A DNA stretch of 38,593 nucleotides from Bacteroidales bacterium (GCA_024400665.1 JAKSML010000014.1:1-38593); one strand, 5' to 3'; shown: positions 27,050 to 36,528, counted from the first letter of the stretch. Notes: generated by a model from the sequence alone, not told the origin. Numbers and translations: made by a program.

Positions 27050-30000
27050 AACTGTCACGGCGCAGAACGACACGGTGAACGGATACGTCTGCTCGCACGG
27101 GGTGGATACGTCAATGTGGATTACGCTTGACAATCCGACCACCACCATTATGAACTACAGCTCCCCCATACATATCGGATTCGACTTCCTATACTTCGGC
27201 CAAGCCATGAGGTGGGTGTGGCTTTCCTACATAGGTACTATAACTTTTGAGGACGAACAACCGACGAGATATAGTTATTATACATGGCCCCATACGCTCT
27301 TCCCCTTTGGAATCATAAATATGGGGGGCAACATCTACTGGAAATACCAAACCTTCGGCACGCCCGGCGACAGGATTTTGGTCTTCGAGTATATCGATGG
27401 TGCTTATGGTGGCACCAATATAAATTGCACCTACCAGATTCAGCTGCGCGAAGCCGACAACAGCATTCATTTCGTGTATGGGCTGCCGTCGGTACTACAA
27501 AGCTATTCATCAGGAATTTCCTTAACAGGATTAGAAGAAGCCATCACTATGGTAAACCACCATGCCATAGAGGGTTTCTGGCTATCTGCCAACAACCAGC
27601 CTTGGCCAGGGGAGGGACACTACTACTCCTTCGTGCCCCAGCCATGCCTGCCGCGCGTGAACGCCAGCATCCAACTCAACAGCCCCACTTCTGTCACGCT
27701 CTTTCTGCAGCCTGCCAACCCGCAGGCCGTCGCCTGCCATATAGAATATGGCCCCGCAGGCTTCGCCCGAGGAACGGGAACGCTTATCAGCACCACGCTA
27801 AGCCAGATAGACATTGACACGCTCAACTCCGGGGAGGACTACGACTTCTACATCACGCCATTATGCGCCGACAGTTCGGAGGGCATCACAAAGATGATAC
27901 GGCATAGGGCCGCATGCAGTCTCACGGATGCCGATTCCAACCTGATAAACTACTGGGATCTGCGGCAAAACAATGTAACCTGCCGCCATGGGTCCCTTTA
28001 TCAATCGAGCATACCCACAGGCGTCATCGATTACGGATACAGCAGCCATACGTCGCGCCACACCGTCCATTCCGACACTGCCGAGACCGACCCGCGCACC
28101 TTGGGCGGACTGCACACCGTCCCCAAAGGACACTGCTATTCAGTGCGTCTCGGCAACTGGATGATAGGTGGCGAAAGAGAGAGCATCACATACCGCCTGC
28201 ACGTTGATACCAACAGCTACGACCTGCTCCTGCTGCACTACGCCATCGTAGAACAGGATCCAAGCCACGACTCCGCCAGCCAGCCATTCTTCACCTTCGG
28301 CATCTACGACACCAACGGCAGCCTCGTCAGTTCCTGCTACTATGCCAACTTCGTAGCAGGCGACCTCTCTGGTTGGAACAGCATAGACTACCGTGGAGAG
28401 CCGTTAGTGTGGCACGACTGGCAGACCGTGGGTGTCGATCTCAGTCCCTTGCACGGCATGGACATAGATGTCATCTTAGACAATGCCGACTGCACCGGCG
28501 GTGCTCATTTCGGTTACAGCTACTTCACCCTCGAAAGCGGCACCAAACACATCAAGGCAGACCGCTGCGGAGCTGCGGACGGCAACATTCTCCGCGCCCC
28601 GAAAGGCTTTGCCTACAGATGGTACCGCGAGGGCGACAACACCACCCTCAGCACGGCCGACTCGCTCGTCGTGTCCGATGCAGCAACATACTTCTGCGAA
28701 GCCACCTACCTTCTGCAAAATACATCGTGCAGCATCCTCCTCTCCTCCTACGGAGGCTCGCGCTACCCTGTGGCGGACTTCGACTTCGAGCCACAGAACG
28801 TCTGTGGAAACGTGTGCCAGCTCATCAACCGCAGCCTTGTGGCTCGCGACAGCCTCCGCACCCAGATCACCTCAACGCCATGCAACAGCTACCTCTGGCG
28901 CTTCGACGACGGCACCACATCCTCCCTCATCAGCCCCACCCACCGCTTCACCCCCGGCACCCACGCTGTCACCCTCTACGCCATGCTTGCTGACGGGCAA
29001 TGTATAGACTCTGTGACGAAGTCCATAGACATTGTGACCGTTGCCGACACCTCCATCAGTGTGCAGCTATGCTCGCCCGACACCCTCTTCTTCGGCGACT
29101 CCGCCTATACCGTCTCGGGCAACTATACCTACACGGAAACCCAACTCGGATGCACGACCATCACACATCTGAACCTCACCCTTCTGCCGAGCTACAACAT
29201 ATCCCAAGCCGACACCTTCCTGCTTGGTCAGACCTATCTCTGGCACGGAACAGCCTACCAGCGTCCCGGCCTCTACACCACGCCCCTCCGCACCCTCCTC
29301 GGCTGCGACAGCATCCTCACCCTCCGCCTCAGCAGCATCGAGCGGCACGACACCCTCGTCTGCCATGACGACCTCCCTCTCTTTTGGCACGACCACGCCA
29401 TGACCGCCGAAGGCACCGACACCCTCAACCTCACCACCCACGCAGGAACCGACAGCCTCGTTGTGCTTGTTCTCAGCACACGGCAACGCCATGACCACAT
29501 CACCGACCCACAGCTCCACTGCCAAGGCACCCCCTATTACAGTATTCCACTCTCCGACACCCTCCGCTACACCTTCCGCACCGACCCCTACGACCCGCAG
29601 ATCGACTCACTCAGCCGCATCATACCCTCCATGCCCACCCTCCTCATCATCCAGTCGAACTATCCCAGCGAACCCACGTGTCCCTCCTCCGACACCCTCA
29701 TACTTGAGCCTCTGCGACCTCTGGTGGCACATCTCGAAGTGCAGCCAAAATGGATTGATGAGAGCGAGTCCGACATCACAGCCACCGACCGAAGCAAGGG
29801 CAACCTCTGGAGAGAGTGGTACATCAACAACGAGCTGCAAGAGAGCCAAGAGTCCTCCATCAGATATCGCTCTGACCTCCAGGGCGACAGCGTGACCATC
29901 ATGCTGGTCATAGGCATCGATGAATGCACCGACACCGCATACACCACCATCTATATCCGTCACCAAGACCTCCTCTGGTTTCCCAACGTCTTCACCCCCG

Positions 30001-30236
30001 ACCTCCTCACCAACAACCTATTCCGCGCCTACGGCATCAACATCCGCGACTACGACCTGCAGATCTTCACCCGCTGGGGCGAGCGCATCTTCCGCACCCA
30101 CGACATGGCAGAAGGCTGGGACGGCACCGCCCGCGGCATCCGTCTCCCCCAAGGCACCTACGCCTACGTCTGCACCTATACCACCCCCACCGACGAGAAG
30201 AAAAGGATGTATGGCACAGTCACCCTCATACGTTGA
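27003..30236 (+). CDS. Multidomain secreted protein with T9SS type B sorting domain, paralog 2 of 3
   Basis: The 1077-residue product has the same domain order as paralog 1, with a different signal peptide (MIKKTHILFILLVLAATVTA) shared with paralog 3. It is a mosaic. The PKD-like region and the last ~215 codons are base-identical to paralog 1. Parts of the jelly-roll-like domain (28206-28386) and of the module region (29184-29368, GCDSILTLRLSS) are base-identical to paralog 3. The N-terminal beta domain (residues 22-215) is the most divergent part, with short indels such as MNYSSPIHIGFDFLYFG here and NSQNLYQWNAPVPILIGFDF in paralog 3. The type B sorting domain spans about 992-1077. It starts 51 bp after paralog 1 with no promoter of its own visible. 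Confidence 0.88.
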   Translation: MIKKTHILFILLVLAATVTAQNDTVNGYVCSHGVDTSMWITLDNPTTTIMNYSSPIHIGFDFLYFGQAMRWVWLSYIGTITFEDEQPTRYSYYTWPHTLFPFGIINMGGNIYWKYQTFGTPGDRILVFEYIDGAYGGTNINCTYQIQLREADNSIHFVYGLPSVLQSYSSGISLTGLEEAITMVNHHAIEGFWLSANNQPWPGEGHYYSFVPQPCLPRVNASIQLNSPTSVTLFLQPANPQAVACHIEYGPAGFARGTGTLISTTLSQIDIDTLNSGEDYDFYITPLCADSSEGITKMIRHRAACSLTDADSNLINYWDLRQNNVTCRHGSLYQSSIPTGVIDYGYSSHTSRHTVHSDTAETDPRTLGGLHTVPKGHCYSVRLGNWMIGGERESITYRLHVDTNSYDLLLLHYAIVEQDPSHDSASQPFFTFGIYDTNGSLVSSCYYANFVAGDLSGWNSIDYRGEPLVWHDWQTVGVDLSPLHGMDIDVILDNADCTGGAHFGYSYFTLESGTKHIKADRCGAADGNILRAPKGFAYRWYREGDNTTLSTADSLVVSDAATYFCEATYLLQNTSCSILLSSYGGSRYPVADFDFEPQNVCGNVCQLINRSLVARDSLRTQITSTPCNSYLWRFDDGTTSSLISPTHRFTPGTHAVTLYAMLADGQCIDSVTKSIDIVTVADTSISVQLCSPDTLFFGDSAYTVSGNYTYTETQLGCTTITHLNLTLLPSYNISQADTFLLGQTYLWHGTAYQRPGLYTTPLRTLLGCDSILTLRLSSIERHDTLVCHDDLPLFWHDHAMTAEGTDTLNLTTHAGTDSLVVLVLSTRQRHDHITDPQLHCQGTPYYSIPLSDTLRYTFRTDPYDPQIDSLSRIIPSMPTLLIIQSNYPSEPTCPSSDTLILEPLRPLVAHLEVQPKWIDESESDITATDRSKGNLWREWYINNELQESQESSIRYRSDLQGDSVTIMLVIGIDECTDTAYTTIYIRHQDLLWFPNVFTPDLLTNNLFRAYGINIRDYDLQIFTRWGERIFRTHDMAEGWDGTARGIRLPQGTYAYVCTYTTPTDEKKRMYGTVTLIR
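28206..28386 (+). repeat. 181-bp identity block, paralog 2 = paralog 3
   Basis: Identical to 31500-31680; paralog 1 differs (for example VEEDPNHPATLQLF versus VEQDPSHDSASQPF). It codes for part of the jelly-roll-like domain. Confidence 0.87.
29184..29368 (+). repeat. 185-bp identity block, paralog 2 = paralog 3
   Basis: Identical to 32481-32665. Paralog 1 is strongly diverged at the same place (YHFHHADTFQNGQSYTWRG versus YNISQADTFLLGQTYLWHG). It codes for the adhesin-type module region. Confidence 0.87.
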
Positions 30237-30334
30237 TACTTGATTAGTCAAGAACAGAAAGGGCACCAGCACAGAGTTTAAACGACCATGATAAAAAAAA
30301 CGCACATACTATTCATTCTGTTAGTCTTGGCAGC
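29591..30334 (+). repeat. 744-bp identity block across gene end, spacer and next gene start (copy 2)
   Basis: Second copy of 26306-27049. It covers the end of paralog 2, the 51-bp spacer and the first 47 bp of paralog 3. Confidence 0.9.
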
Positions 30335-33300
30335 GACTGTCACGGCGCAGAACGACACAGTGAACGGATACGTCTGCTCGCATGGGGTGGATGCGTCTAT
30401 GTGGATTACGCTCGACAATCCGACCACCCTTAATTCCCAAAACCTATACCAATGGAATGCCCCTGTCCCTATCCTTATCGGCTTCGATTTCCAATACTTC
30501 GGCCAAGCCAAGAGGTGGGTGAGGCTTTCCCCCTTTGGTACTGTCACTTTTGAGGGCGAACCTCCGCTGAACTATAGTTATCACACATGGCCCCATACGC
30601 TCTTCCCCTTTGGATCCATAATGTTGTATGGGGGCTCCTCCTTCTGGGAATACCAAACCTTTGGCACGCCTGGCGACAGGATTTTGGTCTTCGAGTATAT
30701 CGATGGTGCTTTTGGTGACACCTGTGCCTACCAGATTCAGCTGCGCGAGGCCGACAACAGCATTCGTCTCGTGTACGGGTCGCCGTCGGCACAAATCTAT
30801 TCGTCAAGAATTTCCTTAACAGATTTGGAAGAGGCCATCTCTATGGTAAACCACCATGCCGTAGGAGGTTTCTGGCTATATGGCGACCAGCCTTGGCCAG
30901 GGGAGGGGCACTACTACTCATTCGTGCCCCAGCCATGCCTGCCGCGTGTGAACGCCAGCATCCGACTCAACAGTCCCACCTCTATCACGCTCTTTCTGCA
31001 GGCTGCCAACCCGCAGGCCGTCGCCTGTCATATAGAATATGGTCCCGCAGGCTTCGCCCGAGGGGCGGGAACGCTTATCAGCACCACGCTAAGCCAGATA
31101 GACTTTGACACGCTCAACTCCGAGGAGGGTTACGACTTCTACGTCACGCCACTCTGCGCCGACAGTTCTGAGGGCAGCACAAAGATGATACGGCATAGGG
31201 CAGCATGCAGTCTCACCGACGCCACCTCCAACCTGATAAACTACTGGGACCTGCGGCAAACTAATGTGACCTGCCGTTTTGGAACATTAGGCTCGGTCTC
31301 AGACCTGCACACAGCCATCATCGACTACGGAGACAGCAGCCATACGTCGCGCCACACCGTCCATTCCGACACAGCCGAGACCGACCCGCGCACCTTGGGC
31401 GTGCTGCACACCGTCCCCGAAGGTCACTGCTACTCAGTGCGTCTCGGCAACTGGATGACAGGTAGCGAAAGAGAGAACATCACCTACCGCCTGCACGTCG
31501 ATACCAACAGCTACGACCTGCTCCTGCTGCACTACGCCATCGTAGAACAGGATCCAAGCCACGACTCCGCCAGCCAGCCATTCTTCACCTTCGGCATCTA
31601 CGACACCAACGGCAGCCTCGTCAGTTCCTGCTACTATGCCAACTTCGTAGCAGGCGACCTCTCTGGTTGGAACAGCATAGGCTACCTTGGCGAACCGTTA
31701 GTGTGGCACGACTGGCAGGCCGTGGGGGTCGATCTCAGCCCCTTGCACGGCATGGACATAGATGTCATCTTAGACAATGCCGACTGTGCTGGCGGCGCTC
31801 ATTTCGGCTACAGCTACTTCACCCTCGAAAGTGCCACCAAGCACATCAGGGCAGACTATTGCGGAGCCACCAGCGCCAACATCCTCCGCGCCCCCAAAGG
31901 CTTTGCCTACAGATGGTATCGTGACGGCGACATCGCCACCACCCTCAGCACAGCCGACTCGCTCGTCGTCACCGACGGAGATCGTTACTTCTGCGAAGCC
32001 ACCTACCTTCTGCGAAACACTTCGTGCAGCATCCTCCTCTCCTCCTACGGAGGCTCACGCTACCCTGTTGCAGACTTCGACTTCGTGCCGCAGAATGCCT
32101 GTGGAAATGTGTGCCAGCTGGTCAACCGCAGCCTTGTGGCTCGCGACAGCCTCCACACCCAGATCACTACTACGCCCTGCGACAGCTATCTCTGGCACTT
32201 CGACGACGGAACCACATCCTCCCTCATCAGCCCCACCCACCGCTTCACCCCCGGCACCCACACTGTCACCCTTTACGCCATGCTCGCTGATGGGCAATGC
32301 GCCGACTCAGTGACCAAGACCGTAAACATTGTGACCGTTGCCGACACCTCCATCAGCATGCAAACCTGCTCGCCCGACACCCTCTTCTTCGGCGACTCCG
32401 CCTACACCGTCTCGGGCAACTATACCTACACGGGAACCCAACTCGGATGCACAAGTATCACACACCTCAACCTCACTGTGCTGCCGAGCTACAACATATC
32501 CCAAGCCGACACCTTCCTGCTTGGTCAGACCTATCTCTGGCACGGAACAGCCTACCAGCGTCCCGGCCTCTACACCACGCCCCTCCGCACCCTCCTCGGC
32601 TGCGACAGCATCCTCACCCTCCGCCTCAGCAGCATCGAGCGGCACGACACCCTCGTCTGCCATGATGACCTCCCTCTCTCTTGGCACGACCACACCATGA
32701 CCGCCGAAGGGACCGACACCCTCAACCTCACCGCCCACGCAGGAGCCGACAGCCTCGTTGTGCTTGCTCTCAGCACACGGCAACGCCCTGACCACATCAC
32801 CGCCCCACAGCTCCACTGCCAAGGCACCCCTTATTACAGTATTCCACTCTCCGACACCCTCCGCTACACCTTCCGCACCGACCCCCTCGACCCGCAGATC
32901 CTCTCTCTCAGCCGCATCACACCCTCCATCCCCACACTCCTCATCATCCAGACCGAACACTCCGACGAGCCCTCGTGCCCCGTCACCGACACGTTCCTCC
33001 TCGACCCGCTGCGGCCAGTCGTGGCACGTCTCGAAGTGCAGCCTCAATGGATTGAAGAAGGCCAGTCCGAAATCACAGCCACAGACCGAAGCAAAGGCAT
33101 CCAATGGCGAGAGTGGTACATCAACGACGAGCTGCAAGAAAGCCAAGATCCCACCATCCTCTATCATTCCGACCTCCAAGGCGACAGCGTGACCGTCATG
33201 CTGGTCATAGGCATCGACCAATGCACAGACACCGCCATCGCCGCCATCCCTATCCGCCGCCAAAACCTCCTCTGGTTTCCAAACGTCTTCACCCCCGACC

Positions 33301-33533
33301 TCCTCACCAACAACCTATTCCGCGCCTACGGCACCAACATCCGCGACTACGACCTGCAGATCTTCACCCGCTGGGGCGAACGCATCTTCCGCACCCACGA
33401 CATGGCAGAAGGGTGGGACGGCACCACCCACGGCATCCGCCTCCCCCAAGGCACCTACGCCTACGCCTGCGCCTACACCACCTCCGCCAACGAGAAGAAA
33501 AGAATATATGGCACAGTCACCCTCATACGCTGA
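30288..33533 (+). CDS. Multidomain secreted protein with T9SS type B sorting domain, paralog 3 of 3
   Basis: The 1081-residue product has the same signal peptide and domain order as paralog 2. Its segment from about 32895 to 33240 (residues ~870-984, just before the sorting domain) differs from the other two: SLSRITPSIPTLLIIQTEHSD versus SLSRIIPSMPTLLIIQSNYPS, and QPQWIEEGQSEITATDRS versus QPKWIDESESDITATDRS. The type B sorting domain (about 996-1081) is again nearly the same (WFPNVFTPDLLTNNLFRAYG). It is the last of the tandem set. Downstream is a 339-bp gap with a word-repeat and then the alpha-oxoamine synthase gene. Confidence 0.88.
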   Translation: MIKKTHILFILLVLAATVTAQNDTVNGYVCSHGVDASMWITLDNPTTLNSQNLYQWNAPVPILIGFDFQYFGQAKRWVRLSPFGTVTFEGEPPLNYSYHTWPHTLFPFGSIMLYGGSSFWEYQTFGTPGDRILVFEYIDGAFGDTCAYQIQLREADNSIRLVYGSPSAQIYSSRISLTDLEEAISMVNHHAVGGFWLYGDQPWPGEGHYYSFVPQPCLPRVNASIRLNSPTSITLFLQAANPQAVACHIEYGPAGFARGAGTLISTTLSQIDFDTLNSEEGYDFYVTPLCADSSEGSTKMIRHRAACSLTDATSNLINYWDLRQTNVTCRFGTLGSVSDLHTAIIDYGDSSHTSRHTVHSDTAETDPRTLGVLHTVPEGHCYSVRLGNWMTGSERENITYRLHVDTNSYDLLLLHYAIVEQDPSHDSASQPFFTFGIYDTNGSLVSSCYYANFVAGDLSGWNSIGYLGEPLVWHDWQAVGVDLSPLHGMDIDVILDNADCAGGAHFGYSYFTLESATKHIRADYCGATSANILRAPKGFAYRWYRDGDIATTLSTADSLVVTDGDRYFCEATYLLRNTSCSILLSSYGGSRYPVADFDFVPQNACGNVCQLVNRSLVARDSLHTQITTTPCDSYLWHFDDGTTSSLISPTHRFTPGTHTVTLYAMLADGQCADSVTKTVNIVTVADTSISMQTCSPDTLFFGDSAYTVSGNYTYTGTQLGCTSITHLNLTVLPSYNISQADTFLLGQTYLWHGTAYQRPGLYTTPLRTLLGCDSILTLRLSSIERHDTLVCHDDLPLSWHDHTMTAEGTDTLNLTAHAGADSLVVLALSTRQRPDHITAPQLHCQGTPYYSIPLSDTLRYTFRTDPLDPQILSLSRITPSIPTLLIIQTEHSDEPSCPVTDTFLLDPLRPVVARLEVQPQWIEEGQSEITATDRSKGIQWREWYINDELQESQDPTILYHSDLQGDSVTVMLVIGIDQCTDTAIAAIPIRRQNLLWFPNVFTPDLLTNNLFRAYGTNIRDYDLQIFTRWGERIFRTHDMAEGWDGTTHGIRLPQGTYAYACAYTTSANEKKRIYGTVTLIR

Positions 33534-33749
33534 CCCAACAACACAAGCAGAACGCCCCCCCGACGGCCTCCGCCCAATTCTCAATTCTCAATTAAAAAAA
33601 ACCATCCCCCGCCATTCAACGCACCCTCCAGAAAAGGCACTTTCGAAGAATGGCACAAATACCATAAAACACACGCAATTCGCACATTCTTAAATGTTAA
33701 AATAACCCATGCGGCTCTGCGAAAAAATGTTTTGTTCATAAAAAAGATG
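33534..33749. other. Non-coding gap with AATTCTC repeat
   Basis: The gap between the third T9SS gene and the alpha-oxoamine synthase (33534-33872) holds no gene. CAATTCTCAATTCTCAATT lies at 33575-33593 followed by an A-run; it is the same word that fills the folC insertion. The following ~130 bp are AT-rich without a clear hairpin terminator. Confidence 0.55.
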
Positions 33750-33757
33750 TACCTTTG
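33750..33757 (+). promoter_or_regulatory. -7 box of the putative sulfonolipid operon, with structured leader
   Basis: TACCTTTG is a perfect TAnnTTTG match, about 115 nt before the start at 33873. TTTG lies at 33731-33734, 15 nt upstream, which is closer than usual. The leader contains inverted words: TTGGAGATA (33771-33779) with TATCTCCCAA (33836-33845), and GATTTGAAGG (33792-33801) with CCTTCTAATC (33822-33831), so it may fold into a long imperfect stem-loop. Confidence 0.6.
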
Positions 33758-33872
33758 CAGTCACAAAAAATTGGAGATATGCCGATTTTGAGATTTGAAG
33801 GAACGCCCTCTCATCCTCAAACCTTCTAATCCTCCTATCTCCCAATCTTCTTAACTTCAATACTACACAACT

Positions 33873-35132
33873 ATGAAAGACATATTCGACAGAATCAAAG
33901 AATCGACAGGCGGTCCCTTAGGACAGTACCAAAAGTATGCAGACGGGTACTTCTACTTCCCCAAGCTCGAAGGCGAACTCGGCCCCGAGATGACCTTCAA
34001 CGGCAAGCCCGTCCTCAACTGGAGTCTCAACAACTACCTCGGCCTCGCCAACAACCCCGAAGTACGCGCTGCCGACGAAGAAGGCGCTCGTCGCTGGGGC
34101 CTCGCCTACCCCATGGGCGCACGCATGATGAGCGGCAACACCTCCCTCCACGAAGAAGTCGAAGCCATGCTCTGCGAATACACCCATAAGAAGTACGGCT
34201 ACCTTCTCAACTTCGGCTACCAAGGTCAAATCAGCATCATCGACACCATGGTGACGCTCCGTGACGTCATCGTCTATGACAGCGAGGCTCACGCATGCCT
34301 CATCGACGGCTTCCGCGTGACGGGCGCCAAACGTTTCAAATACCAGCACAACGACATCGAAAGCCTCCGCAAGCAGCTGCGCCAGGCCACAGCCCTCGCC
34401 GAGAAGCAGGGCGGCGGCATCCTCGTAGCCACCGAAGGCGTCTATGGCATGGAAGGCGACCTCGGCGCACTCGACCAGATCTGCGCCCTCAAAAAAGAGT
34501 TCAACTTCCGCATCCTCATCGACGATGCCCACGGCATGGGCGTCATGGGTCCTGAAGGCCGCGGCACCCACACCCACTTCCACTGCGAGAACGATATCGA
34601 CCTCTACTTCTGCGCTTTCGCCAAAACCATGGCCATCATCGGCGGCTTCATCGGCTGCAACGACCCCGACATCATCACCTATCTCCGCATGAATATGCGC
34701 AGCCAGATCTATGCCAAGAGCCTCCCCATGCCCATCGTCTGGGGCGTCAAACGCCGTCTTGAAATCATCAACGCCCATCCCGAATACCGCGAACGCCTTT
34801 GGGAGATTGCCAACTACCTCCAAAGCTCCCTCCAGCACGAAGGCTTCAACACCGGCGTGACAGAATCGCCCGTGACGCCCGTCTTCTTCCCCGGCGACAT
34901 CAACCAGGGCACCAACGTCGTCGTCGATCTCCGCGAGAACTACGGCATCTTCTGCTCCATCGTAGTCTATCCCGTTGTACCAAAAGGCCAGATCATGCTC
35001 CGCATCATTCCCACAGCCGTCCACACCATGGATCACGCCAACCGCACGCTCCAAGTGTTCAAAGAGGTGAAGAAGAAACTCGACGCAGGGGAGTACAACA
35101 AGCCCATGCCTGTAATGAGAGTGAACAAATAA
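33873..35132 (+). CDS. Alpha-oxoamine synthase, probable cysteate acyltransferase of sulfonolipid synthesis
   Basis: The 419-residue PLP enzyme belongs to the alpha-oxoamine synthase group (relatives: serine palmitoyltransferase, 2-amino-3-ketobutyrate CoA ligase, BioF), which condense an amino acid with an acyl thioester and lose CO2. Motifs: SLNNYLGLANNPEV, GARMMSGNTSLHEEVE, LNFGYQGQISIIDT, DSEAHACLIDGFR, the PLP-binding DDAHGMGVMG with Asp217/His220, and Lys251 in FAKTMAIIGGF. The pattern FAKTMA in place of the usual SKAFG sets it apart from true KBL and BioF. The next two genes encode a cysteate-synthase-like enzyme and a short-chain dehydrogenase, so the likely job is cysteate + fatty acyl-ACP/CoA to 3-ketocapnine. 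Alternatives are a serine palmitoyltransferase or glycine acyltransferase. The family is firm; the substrate is inferred from neighbours. Confidence 0.8.
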   Translation: MKDIFDRIKESTGGPLGQYQKYADGYFYFPKLEGELGPEMTFNGKPVLNWSLNNYLGLANNPEVRAADEEGARRWGLAYPMGARMMSGNTSLHEEVEAMLCEYTHKKYGYLLNFGYQGQISIIDTMVTLRDVIVYDSEAHACLIDGFRVTGAKRFKYQHNDIESLRKQLRQATALAEKQGGGILVATEGVYGMEGDLGALDQICALKKEFNFRILIDDAHGMGVMGPEGRGTHTHFHCENDIDLYFCAFAKTMAIIGGFIGCNDPDIITYLRMNMRSQIYAKSLPMPIVWGVKRRLEIINAHPEYRERLWEIANYLQSSLQHEGFNTGVTESPVTPVFFPGDINQGTNVVVDLRENYGIFCSIVVYPVVPKGQIMLRIIPTAVHTMDHANRTLQVFKEVKKKLDAGEYNKPMPVMRVNK

Positions 35133-35141
35133 AGGAAAGAT

Positions 35142-35193
35142 ATTCAGATGTTTAGATTTTGAGATATTCAGAAAGTCTGAATATCTGAATATC
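35142..35193. repeat. GATATTCAGA direct and inverted words before the cysteate-synthase-like gene
   Basis: GATATTCAGA occurs near 35139-35149 (as GATATTCAGATG) and at 35163-35172. Its inverted copy TCTGAATATC lies at 35176-35185, with a second TGAATATC at 35186-35193 followed by TTTT. The arms 35163-35172 / 35176-35185 form a perfect 10-bp hairpin with a 3-nt loop, about 30 nt before the next start codon. Confidence 0.7.
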
Positions 35194-35214
35194 TTTTCAT
35201 CTGAAAAAATCTTC

Positions 35215-36456
35215 ATGATTTCCAAATCTATGAAATATCAGCTTGTTTGTAAGAATTGCGGCAAAGTGATTGGCGACTTTGCCACTTGGTTTCAGCAAGA
35301 TCAGAAATGCCGCTGCGGCTCCACATACGCCGAAGTGGAATATCTGGAACAGCCATCGCTGCCGCAGGATTTTGTCACAGAGTGCAGCAGCAACTACCAA
35401 GAGCTCTACTTCAGCCTCCTCCCCCTGCTGCGCCGAGAGAACATCGTCAGCATCGGCGAAGGCACTGTGCCTATCGAACGCTGGACGCACCTCGAAGCCG
35501 TGGCACGCAAGCAGTATATCAACTGCAAGGTGTACGTCGTCCGCAACGACCTCAACGCCGGCTCTGGCACCTTCAAGGACATCAGCGCCGCCCTCGCCGC
35601 CTCTGTGCTCAAAGAGAACGGCGTGAAAGACTACTGCCTCGCCTCAACAGGCAACGCCGGCACCGCCTTCGCCACCTACCTCGCCAAAGCCGGCATCCAC
35701 TTCACCGAGTTCGCCCCATCGTTTATCGACAAAAAGAGCGTGGAGACCATCCGCGGATGCGGACAAGACTGCGTCATCTCCGCAGGCGGCTACGGCGATG
35801 CCAAGAAAGAGGCAGCGGCGTTCCACAACGACAGCCACATCCTCATCAGCGGCGGCAACACCGACCCCCTGCGCATAGAATCAAAAAGAACGCTCGTCTT
35901 CGAATGCCTCCGCCAGTTAGGATTCATCCCCTCCGTCTATATGCAGGCTGTGGCTGGTGGCACAAGCCCTCTGGCCTTTGACAAAGGTGTCAGAGACCTC
36001 AACAAGATGTACCCGCAACGCCACTATCAGCTTCCCCGCATGCTCCTCGTGCAGCAAGACGAGTGCGACCCCATGGTGACAGCCTGGGAACATGCCGCAG
36101 CAGAATGCTTCCCCCACGGATGGGAACAGCAGTATGAGGCGAAGAAGGATGTCCACACCCATATCGGCATCCTCACCGCGGCCAATCCCGGCAACTATCC
36201 CCTCGTGGCGCCCCTCGTGTGCAGCAGCCGAGGCACATTCCTCCGCGTCGCCGAAGCCGAACTGCCCGCATACGCCAAGATGATGCAGAAGAAGCAAGGC
36301 GTCACACTCGGCGCCGCCTCGCTCGTATGCTACGCAGGCTTCTTCCAAGCCCTCAAAGAAGGCGTCATCCACGACCGCGACACCGTGCTCCTCAACATCG
36401 GCGAAAGCAACCAGCGCTCCGAATGGCCTAACGAAATAACCATCCATGAAGAATAA
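35215..36456 (+). CDS. Threonine-synthase-like PLP enzyme, probable cysteate synthase
   Basis: Cysteate synthase makes L-cysteate from O-phospho-L-serine and sulfite; it evolved from threonine synthase. The 413-residue product opens with a zinc ribbon (Cys12-x2-Cys15 and Cys32-x-Cys34). The fold-type II PLP core follows: VRNDLNAGSGTFKDISAAL with PLP Lys121, the phosphate-binding loop STGNAGTA at 144-151, a second glycine-rich stretch QAVAGGTSPLAFDKG, and a late NIGESNQRSEWP. An ATG at 35230 is a possible alternative start. A true threonine synthase would normally sit with threonine-pathway genes. Here it lies between an alpha-oxoamine synthase and a dehydrogenase, which is the set expected for capnine synthesis. 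The function is inferred from family and context together. Confidence 0.75.
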   Translation: MISKSMKYQLVCKNCGKVIGDFATWFQQDQKCRCGSTYAEVEYLEQPSLPQDFVTECSSNYQELYFSLLPLLRRENIVSIGEGTVPIERWTHLEAVARKQYINCKVYVVRNDLNAGSGTFKDISAALAASVLKENGVKDYCLASTGNAGTAFATYLAKAGIHFTEFAPSFIDKKSVETIRGCGQDCVISAGGYGDAKKEAAAFHNDSHILISGGNTDPLRIESKRTLVFECLRQLGFIPSVYMQAVAGGTSPLAFDKGVRDLNKMYPQRHYQLPRMLLVQQDECDPMVTAWEHAAAECFPHGWEQQYEAKKDVHTHIGILTAANPGNYPLVAPLVCSSRGTFLRVAEAELPAYAKMMQKKQGVTLGAASLVCYAGFFQALKEGVIHDRDTVLLNIGESNQRSEWPNEITIHEE

Positions 36457-36486
36457 TCAGCGAACCACAAACTGACAGCCAATCAG

Positions 36487-36528
36487 CCCAATTAGTCCAA
36501 TCCTCCCAATTAGCCTCAACACTCAATT
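36487..36528. repeat. CAATTAG word-repeat overlapping the dehydrogenase start
   Basis: CCCAATTAGTCCAATCC (36487-36503), CCCAATTAG and ACTCAATTG fill the gap. A copy with one mismatch (CCCAATTAGACCAATCC) lies at 37401-37417, after the same gene. The TTG start codon proposed for the dehydrogenase is part of the last CAATTG word. Confidence 0.7.

Noticed and set aside
26306-30334. Identical blocks as pure assembly duplication
   Set aside because: The three genes differ clearly outside the blocks and the partner switches along the genes, which a simple assembly duplication would not produce. A local error in one block cannot be ruled out without reads.
33873-35132. Annotation as glycine C-acetyltransferase (kbl) of threonine breakdown
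   Set aside because: There is no threonine dehydrogenase neighbour, the PLP-lysine context FAKTMA is atypical for KBL, and the context fits sulfonolipid synthesis better.
33918-35225. A 435-codon minus-strand frame over the alpha-oxoamine synthase
   Set aside because: Antisense shadow with the same Ala/Val/Glu-rich bias; the plus-strand frame has every motif of a known family.
35215-36456. Annotation as threonine synthase (thrC)
   Set aside because: It keeps the fold and PLP motifs, but its neighbours are not threonine-pathway genes; cysteate synthase is a known offshoot of this family. Not excluded until the genome is checked for another thrC.
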